IMG/VR virus record: IMGVR_UViG_3300043411_000910
Span: 1 to 64,000 of that record
Length of the DNA stretch: 64,000 bases
Direction: 5' to 3' (one strand)
From: a virus
Each line of letters starts with the position of its first letter. Position 1 is the stretch's first letter. Position numbers and translations under genes: made by a program. The notes below the pieces were generated by a model. It was not told the DNA's origin, made no database searches, and saw only the letters and a list, made by a program, of their open reading frames with translations. Below, one piece after another: positions 8,114 through 15,987 of the stretch.

Positions 8114-8412
8114 TAAAAGAATATTGTGAAATATGTAAAGTTAAAGATACGGCTACATTACATCTTCATCATATAATAGAGAGAACGGATATTAATTCTA
8201 CAAATCATAATTCTAACTTAGCAATAATTTGTGCAAATTGTCATGCCAAAGTTCATAATAATGAAATTACTATAATTGGAATAGCTCCAGCAACAATAAA
8301 ACCAAATTCAAGAATTTTGATATATGAAATAAATGGAATAAAAAATATAGATATAGAGCCATTGAGGGTTTTTAAAAAAACATCATTCAAATTAGGTGGA
8401 AATGGAAGTTAA
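8101..8412 (+). CDS. Small HNH endonuclease-like protein
   Basis: This encodes 103 residues with an HNH/zinc-finger core. Cys9-x2-Cys12 and Cys44-x2-Cys47 form the zinc site, with His23-His24 as the first H, Asn39 as the N and His48 in the last helix, followed by His52. This is the compact HNH layout seen in phage nucleases, including those that help terminase. There is no accessory homing domain, and it sits within a tight gene string (overlapping the patatin-like gene), so a resident nuclease is more likely than a selfish homing gene. The last 45 residues form a beta-rich tail. Confidence 0.75.
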   Translation: MPKLIKEYCEICKVKDTATLHLHHIIERTDINSTNHNSNLAIICANCHAKVHNNEITIIGIAPATIKPNSRILIYEINGIKNIDIEPLRVFKKTSFKLGGNGS

Positions 8413-8668
8413 AGTAAAATCAGAAGAAGAATCCAGAAAAAATTTGCTAGCTAATGCTAGGAGAATGGGTTGTTATCATGAAATTGTTGCTATACTTAAT
8501 AAGTATGACAAGTTAATGAAGACATGCTCAAATAAAGAAGAACGAGCGAGTATATCTGCTCTAGGCTGTCACGAAATAAATAATCTTCTGGGTGCAGTCG
8601 AAGAAATAAGTGTTTTAGGTTTAGCAGAAGATTTAGTTAAAAATGGAAAGTTTAAAGTACAAGGATAA
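8402..8668 (+). CDS. Small helical protein of unknown function
   Basis: This encodes 88 residues from ATG 8402, overlapping the HNH gene by 11 bp; GTG 8396 in the same frame is an alternative start. The product is charged and predicted helical, with three Cys residues and a Gly-Cys-His-Glu-Ile segment but no recognisable domain. It lies directly before the cold-shock-domain gene, one base separating its TAA from that gene's ATG. Confidence 0.6.
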   Translation: MEVKVKSEEESRKNLLANARRMGCYHEIVAILNKYDKLMKTCSNKEERASISALGCHEINNLLGAVEEISVLGLAEDLVKNGKFKVQG

Positions 8669-8669
8669 A

Positions 8670-8891
8670 ATGAAAGTAGAAGGAAGAGTTATATTTTTTG
8701 ATGCAAAACGTGGTTATGGTTTCATTTCATGGGTTTTAAATGGTGTTCAACAAAAAGATATGTTTTGCCATTACTCAGACATAAACGTAGATGGCTTTAA
8801 AGTTCTTAAGAAAGAACAACTAGTTGAGTTTGAAGTTGGTCAAAATGTAAGAGGAGAGCCAAAAGCAGTGAATGTAAATCTTATTTCTTGA
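8670..8891 (+). CDS. Cold-shock-domain (CspA-like) nucleic-acid-binding protein
   Basis: This encodes 73 residues. ATG 8670 is preceded by AAGGA (8661-8665); an in-frame ATG at 8643 lies within the previous gene and is less likely. The chain starts Gly-Arg-Val-Ile-Phe-Phe-Asp. It has the RNP1-like Arg-Gly-Tyr-Gly-Phe-Ile-Ser and RNP2-like Met-Phe-Cys-His-Tyr-Ser-Asp, and a final strand with Val-Glu-Phe-Glu-Val and Pro-Lys-Ala-Val-Asn-Val. The fold binds single-stranded RNA or DNA and could act as an RNA chaperone, relevant in a genome with an intron and regulatory hairpins. Its 3' end overlaps the convergent gene at 8881 by 11 bp. Confidence 0.88.
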   Translation: MKVEGRVIFFDAKRGYGFISWVLNGVQQKDMFCHYSDINVDGFKVLKKEQLVEFEVGQNVRGEPKAVNVNLIS

Positions 8892-9249
8892 AGTGTATAA
8901 ATATTTCAATTATTTGAACAACCAAACTTATAATACCAGCTGATATTAAGACTCCTGTTTTAAACATGGAGTCTTTTATTTCTTTTAGCTTAGAGTCAAG
9001 CTTTTCTATATCTGATTTCATTTCTTTCTTTAAGTCAGACACAGTTGCATCTAACTCAGATGCAATTTCTTTTATTTTGATAATATCTGTTCTATTATCT
9101 CTATTTTCTTTCTCGACTGCTTCTAAACCCTCAATAAGATCTTCATATTGAGATGAGGTCTCAGTTTGTAATTCTATTGCTTTTTTATTTACCTCCAATA
9201 ACAACTCTACGTCTTTTTTATCGAGGTTAAGCTGCCTCTCGTTTGCCAT
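8881..9249 (-). CDS. Coiled-coil protein with a C-terminal membrane anchor
   Basis: This encodes 122 residues on the minus strand, with AGGAG upstream of its ATG. Residues about 10-90 are heptad-rich and charged (coiled coil). Residues about 96-117 form one hydrophobic segment, ending in a short Lys-Lys tail. The layout (coiled coil then a terminal transmembrane helix) recalls XhlA/hemolysin-type lysis accessory proteins, but no specific motif proves this. It is the last gene of a three-gene minus-strand cluster and overlaps the preceding small ORF by 23 bp. Confidence 0.7.
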   Translation of the reverse strand: MANERQLNLDKKDVELLLEVNKKAIELQTETSSQYEDLIEGLEAVEKENRDNRTDIIKIKEIASELDATVSDLKKEMKSDIEKLDSKLKEIKDSMFKTGVLISAGIISLVVQIIEIFIHFKK

Positions 9250-9388
9250 TTTTTCTCCTGCTTTTTCTAATTTTTATTTTTTTTATTACATAATCACATT
9301 TTTCTTTCAGTAGTTTATATTCTTCTATTTTAGTTTCGTCTAAGATTATTTCTGGTGAGCTAGCTAATTCTGATATCTTATTCTCCAT
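9227..9388 (-). CDS. Small basic protein (53 aa)
   Basis: A 53-codon frame on the minus strand, starting with ATG at 9388 within the end of the upstream gene (11-bp overlap) and ending at 9227 inside the next gene. AGGGG lies just upstream of the ATG. The N-terminal half is acidic and helical; the C-terminal half is strongly basic (Arg-Lys-Ser-Arg-Arg-Lys). The tight overlaps on both sides and the ribosome site support a real gene. Function unknown. Confidence 0.5.
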   Translation of the reverse strand: MENKISELASSPEIILDETKIEEYKLLKEKCDYVIKKIKIRKSRRKNGKREAA

Positions 9389-9740
9389 CGTCCCCTAATT
9401 GCTCGATTATAAAATCTTCTTCTGATTTTTTATCTTTTTCATCATCTATATTTATTTCATTAGTATTACTAACGACAACAGATTTTGTTTTATCAGGTAT
9501 ATAAGTTTTAGTTTCTTTCACCTCAATATTACTCATATCCCTAGGTCTTCCTAATCCAAATACCAATAAGCCTTTCTTTTTATTTAATGTCCCAAATTCT
9601 AATGATTTTGCTATTTCTTTTCTATCTAGCTTAAATCTTCTAGATAGCAAATTAACACTACACATCGATTTAACTATTATATTTAAATCGGATATGCTAA
9701 TGTCCATTTTTGTTAGATTTGTTATCCATAACTCTTTCAT
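9378..9740 (-). CDS. Unknown protein with an acidic C-terminal tail
   Basis: This encodes 120 residues from ATG 9740; a start nine codons upstream at 9767 is possible but less natural. The N-terminal 70 residues look like a small helical DNA-binding-type domain (Leu-Ser-Arg-Arg-Phe, Ile-Ala-Lys-Ser-Leu). The rest is an Asp/Glu-rich, probably disordered tail. It heads the minus-strand cluster and diverges from the virion gene at 9771 with only 30 bp between starts. A regulatory role is conceivable, but nothing proves it. Confidence 0.6.
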   Translation of the reverse strand: MKELWITNLTKMDISISDLNIIVKSMCSVNLLSRRFKLDRKEIAKSLEFGTLNKKKGLLVFGLGRPRDMSNIEVKETKTYIPDKTKSVVVSNTNEINIDDEKDKKSEEDFIIEQLGDDGE

Positions 9741-9770
9741 AATTCCATGCAATAATAATAAATGCATTAC

Positions 9771-10670
9771 ATGGATATAAAAGCTCGTGGTGAATACCTT
9801 TCACCTACTGATACAGTAGGATTAACAATACAATTACGCGATCAGAATGGTCAACCCATTGATGCTGATTCATTTCCAACAATATCTCTAATATCTCCAA
9901 CTGGACTAGTTATCCTAACTCCAACCTCCCAAGGTGTAGAAAAGTTAGATACTGGAAAATATCAATTTACATTCAGTATCCCAATAAATGGTCCATTTGG
10001 AGTTTTTCAAGATTTATGGGTTGTTTATATAAATGGAGTTAGGTATGAACAAACTTTCCAATTTATAGTTGCTCATACTCAATTCGTTGGGATAAACATA
10101 GATGGTTATGAAAAACTTGGTGAAGATGTTGGTTTTGATTACTCACAAGAAGCTATTCATAATATAAATGTTTTATTGAAAATGCTAAGAGCTAGACTTA
10201 ATAGCTCAGGAAAATCTTTAATTAAAGATTCAAACGGAAATGATATGTATATAGATTGCGATATATTTGCAACTGATATACTTGTTACATTTTTATCTAC
10301 AGCGCTTGAAGATTTTAACCAAACACCTTATTTTACATTTTTCCAATTTAATGACTCAAGCTTTGTTGCTCAATTTGGCGCTATTCTTGTTGAAATAGCT
10401 GCTTATTATGCAATGGCAAGTATGGCGCTCATTGAACGTGGACGTGAAGCAACTTTAAATGACTCTTCGCTTTCTTTTCAACCACCAACGGTATCGGAGC
10501 TACTTAATACTCAATATTCAACACTTTTAACCCATTGTTATGAAAAATTAAAATATATAAAAAATAGCCTTCGTCCTAACCCTATAGGGTTAGGAGTTTT
10601 TACTATGTCTGGATATTCTAACCCAGCCATAGCTAGACTTAGACACGCGCGCGAGAGGCGTTTGGTTTAA
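9771..10670 (+). CDS. Virion structural protein (neck or head-completion type)
   Basis: This encodes 299 residues from ATG 9771. The N-terminal 110 residues are an immunoglobulin-like beta-domain (Thr-Val-Gly-Leu-Thr-Ile-Gln-Leu, Gly-Lys-Tyr-Gln-Phe-Thr-Phe). The central part (about 120-260) is alpha-helical with hydrophobic Ala/Ile-rich helices. It ends in a basic Arg-Leu-Arg-His-Ala-Arg-Glu-Arg-Arg motif, which I recall at the C terminus of uncharacterised large-phage structural proteins. A perfect inverted repeat followed by T-rich DNA lies inside the gene at 10574-10600, so some transcripts may end before the stop. A homing endonuclease gene follows immediately. Confidence 0.7.
   Translation: MDIKARGEYLSPTDTVGLTIQLRDQNGQPIDADSFPTISLISPTGLVILTPTSQGVEKLDTGKYQFTFSIPINGPFGVFQDLWVVYINGVRYEQTFQFIVAHTQFVGINIDGYEKLGEDVGFDYSQEAIHNINVLLKMLRARLNSSGKSLIKDSNGNDMYIDCDIFATDILVTFLSTALEDFNQTPYFTFFQFNDSSFVAQFGAILVEIAAYYAMASMALIERGREATLNDSSLSFQPPTVSELLNTQYSTLLTHCYEKLKYIKNSLRPNPIGLGVFTMSGYSNPAIARLRHARERRLV
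10574..10600 (+). terminator. Intragenic terminator-like palindrome
   Basis: TCCTAACCC and GGGTTAGGA flank a TATA loop (perfect 22-nt palindrome, 10574-10595), followed by GTTTTTA. It lies inside the coding sequence, about 75 nt before the stop codon. It could terminate, attenuate or protect the transcript end. Confidence 0.4.
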
Positions 10671-10744
10671 GAAACCAGCATTAATTTACATATATTTTTT
10701 AAAATAGTAGTCGCCTGTTGTTATAGTATATGTTAGGGATATGT

Positions 10745-12217
10745 ATGAGAAAATATATATGTAACGAAAATTTTTTTGATGAATTAAATGAAAAATCCGC
10801 CTATTGGGTTGGTTTTATAGCAGGTGATGGTTGTGTAAGAAAACATAATTATTCTTATGTTTTAAAAATTGCTTTGGCTACTAAAGATATCTCACATTTA
10901 GAAGCTTTTAAAAAAGATATAGAATTCACTGGTCCAGTGAATTCTTATACTATTATTAATAAAGATAAAAGTAAAACTTTAAAGAAAGATAAGTATTTTT
11001 CATCTCAAGTTTCAATAACATCAAAACATATTTTTAATAAATTAGGTGACTACAATGTAGTTCCAAATAAGACCTATATCTACAGTGTTCCAGATATTAT
11101 AAAAAATAGTAAATATGTAAACCATTTTGTTAGGGGGTGTATAGATTCTGATGGTTGGATTATTAAGCACAAAAATAATGGATCTTTAGTAACAACAAAT
11201 ATAAGAGTTGGTTTTTGCGGCACTGAGAATTTTGTTAAAGATGTTTTTAACATAATAAAAAATAATTTATCAATATCTGGTGGTGATTTAATAAAAAGAG
11301 ATGATATAAATTGGAATTTCCAATTCGAAAAGAAAGAAGATGTACACAAAATAATTGAATGGATTTATGAAGATGCTACTGTTTTTTTACAAAGAAAAAA
11401 AGACAATGCTGATATGGCTTCCGAATTTTATAAAAATATTTTAAAATATGACAATTTTTTACTTAGTGAAGAAGAATTGAAATCAGATTATGATGTTTTA
11501 AAAAGCATTAAAGAAATTTCTAAAAAATATAATAGAAGTAAGAGAATAGTTAGCAAGCGTATGCGAGAACTTGGTTTGGATTATAAAAACAAAGATAAGC
11601 CTAAAAATGTATATAATGATTTTTTTGATTTTGACTCCGAAAAAAAATTTTATTGGGTAGGATTTTTGGCTGGCAAATCTTCTATTATAAATAGAGGCGG
11701 TAAAATAAATTTAGCAATAAATACTAATGATAAATCTATAATAGATAAGTTTACTCAAGATTCTGGTATGAGTATTAATGTTTGCCAAATGGAGAGTAAA
11801 AGTAAAATAAATTACCAAGGGTCTATTTTTGATGATGATATAATAAAAAAATTGAGCGAATTTAATATTACCGCAGACAAAGATGTTAATTATAAGATAC
11901 CTGAAAAATTATTAAATAATGAACAGCTTAGGCATTTATTGAGGGGATATTTTGATGCTAGAAGTTCTCTACAAATAAATGAAAAAATAATTTTTACAGT
12001 AAAAAACAATAAATGTTTTATAAACCAGATAAATGATATCTTTAATTCAAATGGTATATTAATAACTGCAAAGATCAAGGAATATGAATATAATAAAAGT
12101 CATGAAATACGATATATAGGATCTCAAGCTAAAAATATATTAAATTACCTCTATAAAGACGCTACCATTTATTTAGATAGAAAATATGATAAAATAAAAC
12201 ATTTGCTTGATAAATAA
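10745..12217 (+). CDS. Free-standing LAGLIDADG homing endonuclease with four motif copies
   Basis: This encodes 490 residues. AGGGA at 10734-10738 places the start at ATG 10745 rather than the in-frame ATG 10730. The protein has two tandem LAGLIDADG units. The first is intact: Gly-Phe-Ile-Ala-Gly-Asp-Gly (Asp near 28) and Gly-Cys-Ile-Asp-Ser-Asp-Gly (about 132-140). The second is degraded: Gly-Phe-Leu-Ala-Gly-Lys-Ser (about 305-311, Asp replaced by Lys) and Gly-Tyr-Phe-Asp-Ala-Arg-Ser (about 400-406). A helix-turn-helix-like linker (about 255-285) separates them. I find no group I core in the flanks, so it is a stand-alone homing gene placed between two virion-region genes. Confidence 0.85.
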   Translation: MRKYICNENFFDELNEKSAYWVGFIAGDGCVRKHNYSYVLKIALATKDISHLEAFKKDIEFTGPVNSYTIINKDKSKTLKKDKYFSSQVSITSKHIFNKLGDYNVVPNKTYIYSVPDIIKNSKYVNHFVRGCIDSDGWIIKHKNNGSLVTTNIRVGFCGTENFVKDVFNIIKNNLSISGGDLIKRDDINWNFQFEKKEDVHKIIEWIYEDATVFLQRKKDNADMASEFYKNILKYDNFLLSEEELKSDYDVLKSIKEISKKYNRSKRIVSKRMRELGLDYKNKDKPKNVYNDFFDFDSEKKFYWVGFLAGKSSIINRGGKINLAINTNDKSIIDKFTQDSGMSINVCQMESKSKINYQGSIFDDDIIKKLSEFNITADKDVNYKIPEKLLNNEQLRHLLRGYFDARSSLQINEKIIFTVKNNKCFINQINDIFNSNGILITAKIKEYEYNKSHEIRYIGSQAKNILNYLYKDATIYLDRKYDKIKHLLDK

Positions 12218-12227
12218 TCATATTAAT

Positions 12228-12734
12228 ATGGCATCATCAAAAAAATATACTTTAGAAGAAGTTAAGCAAATTTCAAAACCAGATCTAATAAAAATAATAA
12301 ACAAAGGTAGAGAATATATAAAAAACCATCAAGTAACTAAAGATGCTTTTAAAAAATACAAAGCTGATCTTAATGAAATTGATTATATTCCTATTATGTT
12401 TGAAGATCTAGATGTATCAGCAAAAACTGATCATGGTATGATATTATTAAATTACGAATTACTTTGTGACGGTCAATTTGAAAAAGATTATTCTTATCTA
12501 GCTCATGAGTTAGTTCATTATCTACAACAAACATGTAGACCAGATGGTACAATGCCTTTTGATGGTGAGTATTTAGACAATCCAGATGAACAAGAAGGAT
12601 TTCAAGCACAAGTTAACTTTATACAAGATGAATATGGTGAATCTGAGGCTTCTAAATATGTTGATCATTTATTAGAACATCATGAAATCAGTAATAATAA
12701 AAAGGATAAGCTATATAACAAGCTTATGCCATAA
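12228..12734 (+). CDS. Putative HExxH zinc metallopeptidase
   Basis: This encodes 168 residues from ATG 12228; ATA/ATT-rich codons upstream to 12207 look unlikely to be translated. Residues 91-97 read Leu-Ala-His-Glu-Leu-Val-His, the HExxH zinc-binding motif, followed by Tyr-Leu-Gln-Gln. Glu121 or Glu123 in a downstream helix with Phe-Gln-Ala-Gln is a good candidate for the third ligand, as in other small HExxH enzymes. There is no signal peptide, so it would act in the cytoplasm or in the virion. Roles such as head maturation or host-protein cleavage are speculative. Its neighbours are virion genes. Confidence 0.65.
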   Translation: MASSKKYTLEEVKQISKPDLIKIINKGREYIKNHQVTKDAFKKYKADLNEIDYIPIMFEDLDVSAKTDHGMILLNYELLCDGQFEKDYSYLAHELVHYLQQTCRPDGTMPFDGEYLDNPDEQEGFQAQVNFIQDEYGESEASKYVDHLLEHHEISNNKKDKLYNKLMP

Positions 12735-12748
12735 TTTAAGATTTATGT

Positions 12749-14323
12749 ATGTCATTTTACACAATAGAGAAAAGATTTGGTTTAGAATCAGTAAGCTCAT
12801 TGGGGGATGGATACAGTGTAGCTTTAAAATGGTATCAAGCTTACCCAGATAATCCAACAAACTCAATTGCATACAATATATACTATTCAACAAATCAAGA
12901 AGATGTATTTAAAGAAAATCCAAAACTAGTTAGCATAGATGATAAACTAGAAACAATATTAACAGATTTTATTCCAGGGCAATTATATTACTTTGGCATA
13001 AGACCCATAGAATATAATCCAATTGTATATGATTTTTCATTGTTAGTTGATGTAGATATAAACATGAAAGCATATCAAACAACTATTTTATCAGAAGATA
13101 TAGATGGATATCAAACAAATATACCAGTAGACGACGCAACTGGTTTTCCATTATCTGGTGTTTTAAAAATAGGTTATGAACTAGTTGAGTATGATAATAT
13201 AGTTGATAATGTTTTTAATGTAACTTTACGTGGTGCTGGTGGAACTACAGCAAGACTTCATACAAAAGATGGTTACGATGGTATTAGTTACTTAGATCCA
13301 GATGTTTATTATTTTGTGGTTGGTGATGATCCAAGATTTGATAAAATAATTTTATTACAATCTAGATTTGAATATCCTAATTTTGCTTTCACAGAACAAG
13401 ATGGATACAAACAAGTAACTGAAGATTTATTGTATACTGATTTATCTGGAAGCGATGCTCAAAATATAGATTTCCCTTCTTATGATTATGTTGGATGGCA
13501 TAGAACAGATCCTAAAAAAATAATAGCTGGAGAATGTGTTGGTTCTTACATTGGAGGATATCGATATTGTGCTGATGGTTACTCTGGTGTTGGTATGATG
13601 GTTAGAGGAATATCATTCCAGGATGCAAATAATCAAAGGCAGGAATTACTTCTGGAGTCAACCGGAGATCCGTGCGTTTTGCTTAAGATGCAAAAGACTG
13701 GGATTGTTTGTAGCTGTTATTTAGCTTCATCTGAGTATCCAGATGATCGGTGTCCTAATTGCTTTGGAACTAAATTAGTTCTAGGTTTTAATCAATATTT
13801 TAATCCAAGAAGATCTGATGGGAGAATAATGGTAAGATTTTCTCCTGGTGAAGATGATGTTAAGATGTATGAAGCTGGACTAGAATCTGAGTTTTCAACT
13901 GAGGTGTGGACATTAACTGTTCCTACTATAGCTGATAGAGATATTCTTGTTAGGTATGATGAATCTGACAATGAAGAATATAGATATGAAATATTATCTG
14001 TCACGAGGCAAAGAACATTCCTTAGACAGCAAGGTGGTCAAAAAGCAAGAGTACAAAGAATAAGAAAAACAGATCCAGCTTATAAGATAAAAGTATTTAG
14101 TAATACTTCTTTAGAGCCGCAAGATTACTCTACTACATTTTCTATCTCTAATGGCATTCCTTTACACAAGCATGACATTAGAATAAATGAGAAATCTATA
14201 AATAATTTTTCACAAATAACAGATGTATCTGCCGGGCATTCACATGTTGTTAAGTATAATGCATCTACAAATAAATTAGATGTATCAGTTGTATTAGGAC
14301 ATACTCACGAGATATTACTATAA
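12749..14323 (+). CDS. Large virion structural protein with FN3-like and zinc-ribbon-like segments
   Basis: This encodes 524 residues. The first 100 resemble a fibronectin type III-like fold (Val-Ala-Leu-Lys-Trp-Tyr, Ile-Tyr-Tyr-Ser-Thr-Asn, Gln-Leu-Tyr-Tyr-Phe-Gly-Ile-Arg). A central beta-rich region follows. Around residues 317-335 four Cys residues (Cys-x-Cys, then Cys-x2-Cys) form a likely zinc knuckle. The C-terminal third has His-rich turns (His-Lys-His, Gly-His-Ser-His, Gly-His-Thr-His-Glu). Five Asp-Gly-Tyr tripeptides occur. Its place between head genes and fibres suggests a neck or head-tail joining protein; this is inferred from context. Confidence 0.65.
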   Translation: MSFYTIEKRFGLESVSSLGDGYSVALKWYQAYPDNPTNSIAYNIYYSTNQEDVFKENPKLVSIDDKLETILTDFIPGQLYYFGIRPIEYNPIVYDFSLLVDVDINMKAYQTTILSEDIDGYQTNIPVDDATGFPLSGVLKIGYELVEYDNIVDNVFNVTLRGAGGTTARLHTKDGYDGISYLDPDVYYFVVGDDPRFDKIILLQSRFEYPNFAFTEQDGYKQVTEDLLYTDLSGSDAQNIDFPSYDYVGWHRTDPKKIIAGECVGSYIGGYRYCADGYSGVGMMVRGISFQDANNQRQELLLESTGDPCVLLKMQKTGIVCSCYLASSEYPDDRCPNCFGTKLVLGFNQYFNPRRSDGRIMVRFSPGEDDVKMYEAGLESEFSTEVWTLTVPTIADRDILVRYDESDNEEYRYEILSVTRQRTFLRQQGGQKARVQRIRKTDPAYKIKVFSNTSLEPQDYSTTFSISNGIPLHKHDIRINEKSINNFSQITDVSAGHSHVVKYNASTNKLDVSVVLGHTHEILL

Positions 14324-14330
14324 GGAATAT

Positions 14331-15524
14331 ATGACAACACCAACAAATTATGGTAAGTTAGCAGTAAGTCTTGATACATTTAATTCTCATGCATCTGGAG
14401 CCTCGTCAAAACATGAGGCAACAACAATAACTCTAGATCCAGCAGTAACCATAGATGGATACTCAGCATCTAATGTAAAGTCTGCTATTAATAAACTAAA
14501 CTCATACATTGCAACAGTTGCCTCGACGGCTCCAAGTGACGCTAGTACTTCCGCGAAAGGTATAGTTAAACTTGATGGTGATTTGTCTGGAACAGCATTA
14601 CTACCAACAGTGACAAGAGTAACAGGTAATTCCAGTACAACTTCAGTTGAGCTAGATCAGGTTAATTTATATTTTACTGATACGGCTGGTACAGCACATA
14701 AGATAGGTTTTAAATCATCTAATCCAGTTGGTAATCCTGGCACGCTTACTATACAAGGGCAACGAGCAAGGCTAAATCTTTTTAGCGTTGTTAATGGTGG
14801 TGATGTAACTATAATAGGTGGATTAAAGAACACGCTTAGTGCTTCATCAAGAAATGGAAAAGTTTTCGTTAAGACTCAAACTGGAGATGTAATAGTAGCA
14901 AAGGAAACTGGAGTGACAGCAAACATACTTTCATTATTTAATGATGTATCTTCTACTGATTACCCAAGCTCTGTTGATAAAACAATTTATGTAAGGGATG
15001 CTTCTACAGATCCTATAGCTTTGCCTTTATCTGGATCAATTTTATATTCTAATGGTGGGTTTTTAAAAGTTAAGCATGGCAATGGTGATAACTTTGCAAT
15101 TGGAGACCATCCAGAAAGATGGTCTGCCAATATAGGTATAGCTTCTGGGTTTTCTTCAGGTTTGATATGCGATGCGAAGAGAATAGCAACCACAACACTT
15201 GAACAAACTATAAGTTCATTATCATTTAATGAAAATGATGGTGTTATGATTGTAAGTGTTGACATGGTTGGATTATGCAATACTCCAGTATTTGGTTTTG
15301 CTGGGTATAAGTTTGTTTCTACATTGAAAATTAATGCTGGCACTATATCTACAATATCTACTACATTTTTACATTCAAGCGAAAGTGGTGATGCTGTTAA
15401 TTGGAACGCTCCTGATGTCACAAGTAATTCACCATATCTTATTGAGGTTGTAACTGGTGTTAGTCCCGATACTTATTCAATAAGTTGGTTTGCAAACGTT
15501 GCATATTCATACATTGAGAACTAA
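14331..15524 (+). CDS. Virion fibre protein
   Basis: This encodes 397 residues, with AAGGA upstream of ATG 14331. The sequence is rich in Ser, Thr, Gly and Asn with beta-repeats. Residues about 70-100 (Ala-Lys-Gly-Ile-Val-Lys-Leu-Asp-Gly-Asp-Leu-Ser-Gly-Thr-Ala) match the repeat used by many phage tail and whisker fibres. The C-terminal 120 residues look like a separate beta-sandwich, possibly a receptor-binding or trimerisation head. It is immediately followed by a hairpin that overlaps the ribosome site of the next gene. Confidence 0.72.
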   Translation: MTTPTNYGKLAVSLDTFNSHASGASSKHEATTITLDPAVTIDGYSASNVKSAINKLNSYIATVASTAPSDASTSAKGIVKLDGDLSGTALLPTVTRVTGNSSTTSVELDQVNLYFTDTAGTAHKIGFKSSNPVGNPGTLTIQGQRARLNLFSVVNGGDVTIIGGLKNTLSASSRNGKVFVKTQTGDVIVAKETGVTANILSLFNDVSSTDYPSSVDKTIYVRDASTDPIALPLSGSILYSNGGFLKVKHGNGDNFAIGDHPERWSANIGIASGFSSGLICDAKRIATTTLEQTISSLSFNENDGVMIVSVDMVGLCNTPVFGFAGYKFVSTLKINAGTISTISTTFLHSSESGDAVNWNAPDVTSNSPYLIEVVTGVSPDTYSISWFANVAYSYIEN

Positions 15525-15528
15525 CCAA

Positions 15529-15554
15529 TATTCCCTAATTGTTATTAGGGAATA
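15529..15554 (+). promoter_or_regulatory. RNA hairpin masking the ribosome binding site
   Basis: An 11-bp perfect stem (15529-15539 with 15544-15554) with a TGTT loop. The right arm contains AGGGA (15547-15551), the Shine-Dalgarno sequence for ATG 15556. In long transcripts it would hide the site; a transcript starting inside it would not. It could also act as a weak terminator for the fibre gene, but no T-run follows. Confidence 0.6.
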
Positions 15555-15555
15555 A

Positions 15556-15954
15556 ATGGATTTAGCGTTATCAATGTTATTAAGTTGGCAATTTATATTG
15601 TTTTGCCTAGGAATAGCTGCATTAACATATGTAGTTAGGATTATTGTTGAGTATGTACTTGGACAATTAAACAAATTGAAATCAAAGCTATGGAACGAAT
15701 TATTATTACCAATTGGTCCTGTAGTTAGCGGACCAGTTATAGCATGGTATTTTGAATCTTATCCATATCCATCAGATTTAAAGCAAGTTGGCGGCAGGGT
15801 TGTATTTGGATTAGTTGCTGGATTATTTTCAGGATTAGTTTATAAGATAGTAAAAGGTTTAATAGGTGATAAGTACAAAACAATAAGTGATAAAGCAGAA
15901 GATTTGTCTTTAGATAAAGTTGCATCACAATTAAGAGACACAATAGTTAAATAA
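15556..15954 (+). CDS. Small integral membrane protein (holin candidate)
   Basis: This encodes 132 residues. Hydrophobic segments lie at about 9-36, 48-66 and 80-100, followed by a charged amphipathic C terminus (Lys-Ala-Glu-Asp, Leu-Arg-Asp-Thr). Size, three membrane spans and a charged tail fit a class I-type holin, but no holin family motif is visible. Its ribosome site lies in the 3' arm of a stable hairpin, which would restrain translation as expected for a lysis-timing protein. It is placed between a fibre gene and a giant tailspike gene. Confidence 0.6.
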   Translation: MDLALSMLLSWQFILFCLGIAALTYVVRIIVEYVLGQLNKLKSKLWNELLLPIGPVVSGPVIAWYFESYPYPSDLKQVGGRVVFGLVAGLFSGLVYKIVKGLIGDKYKTISDKAEDLSLDKVASQLRDTIVK

Positions 15955-15987
15955 AGCGATATTAAGTATATTAGTTTTGGAGAATAA

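Noticed and set aside
10671-12227. Possibility that the LAGLIDADG gene at 10745 lies in a second group I intron
   Set aside because: No P/Q/R/S core elements or pairing exon ends are visible around it, and the flanking genes both look complete.
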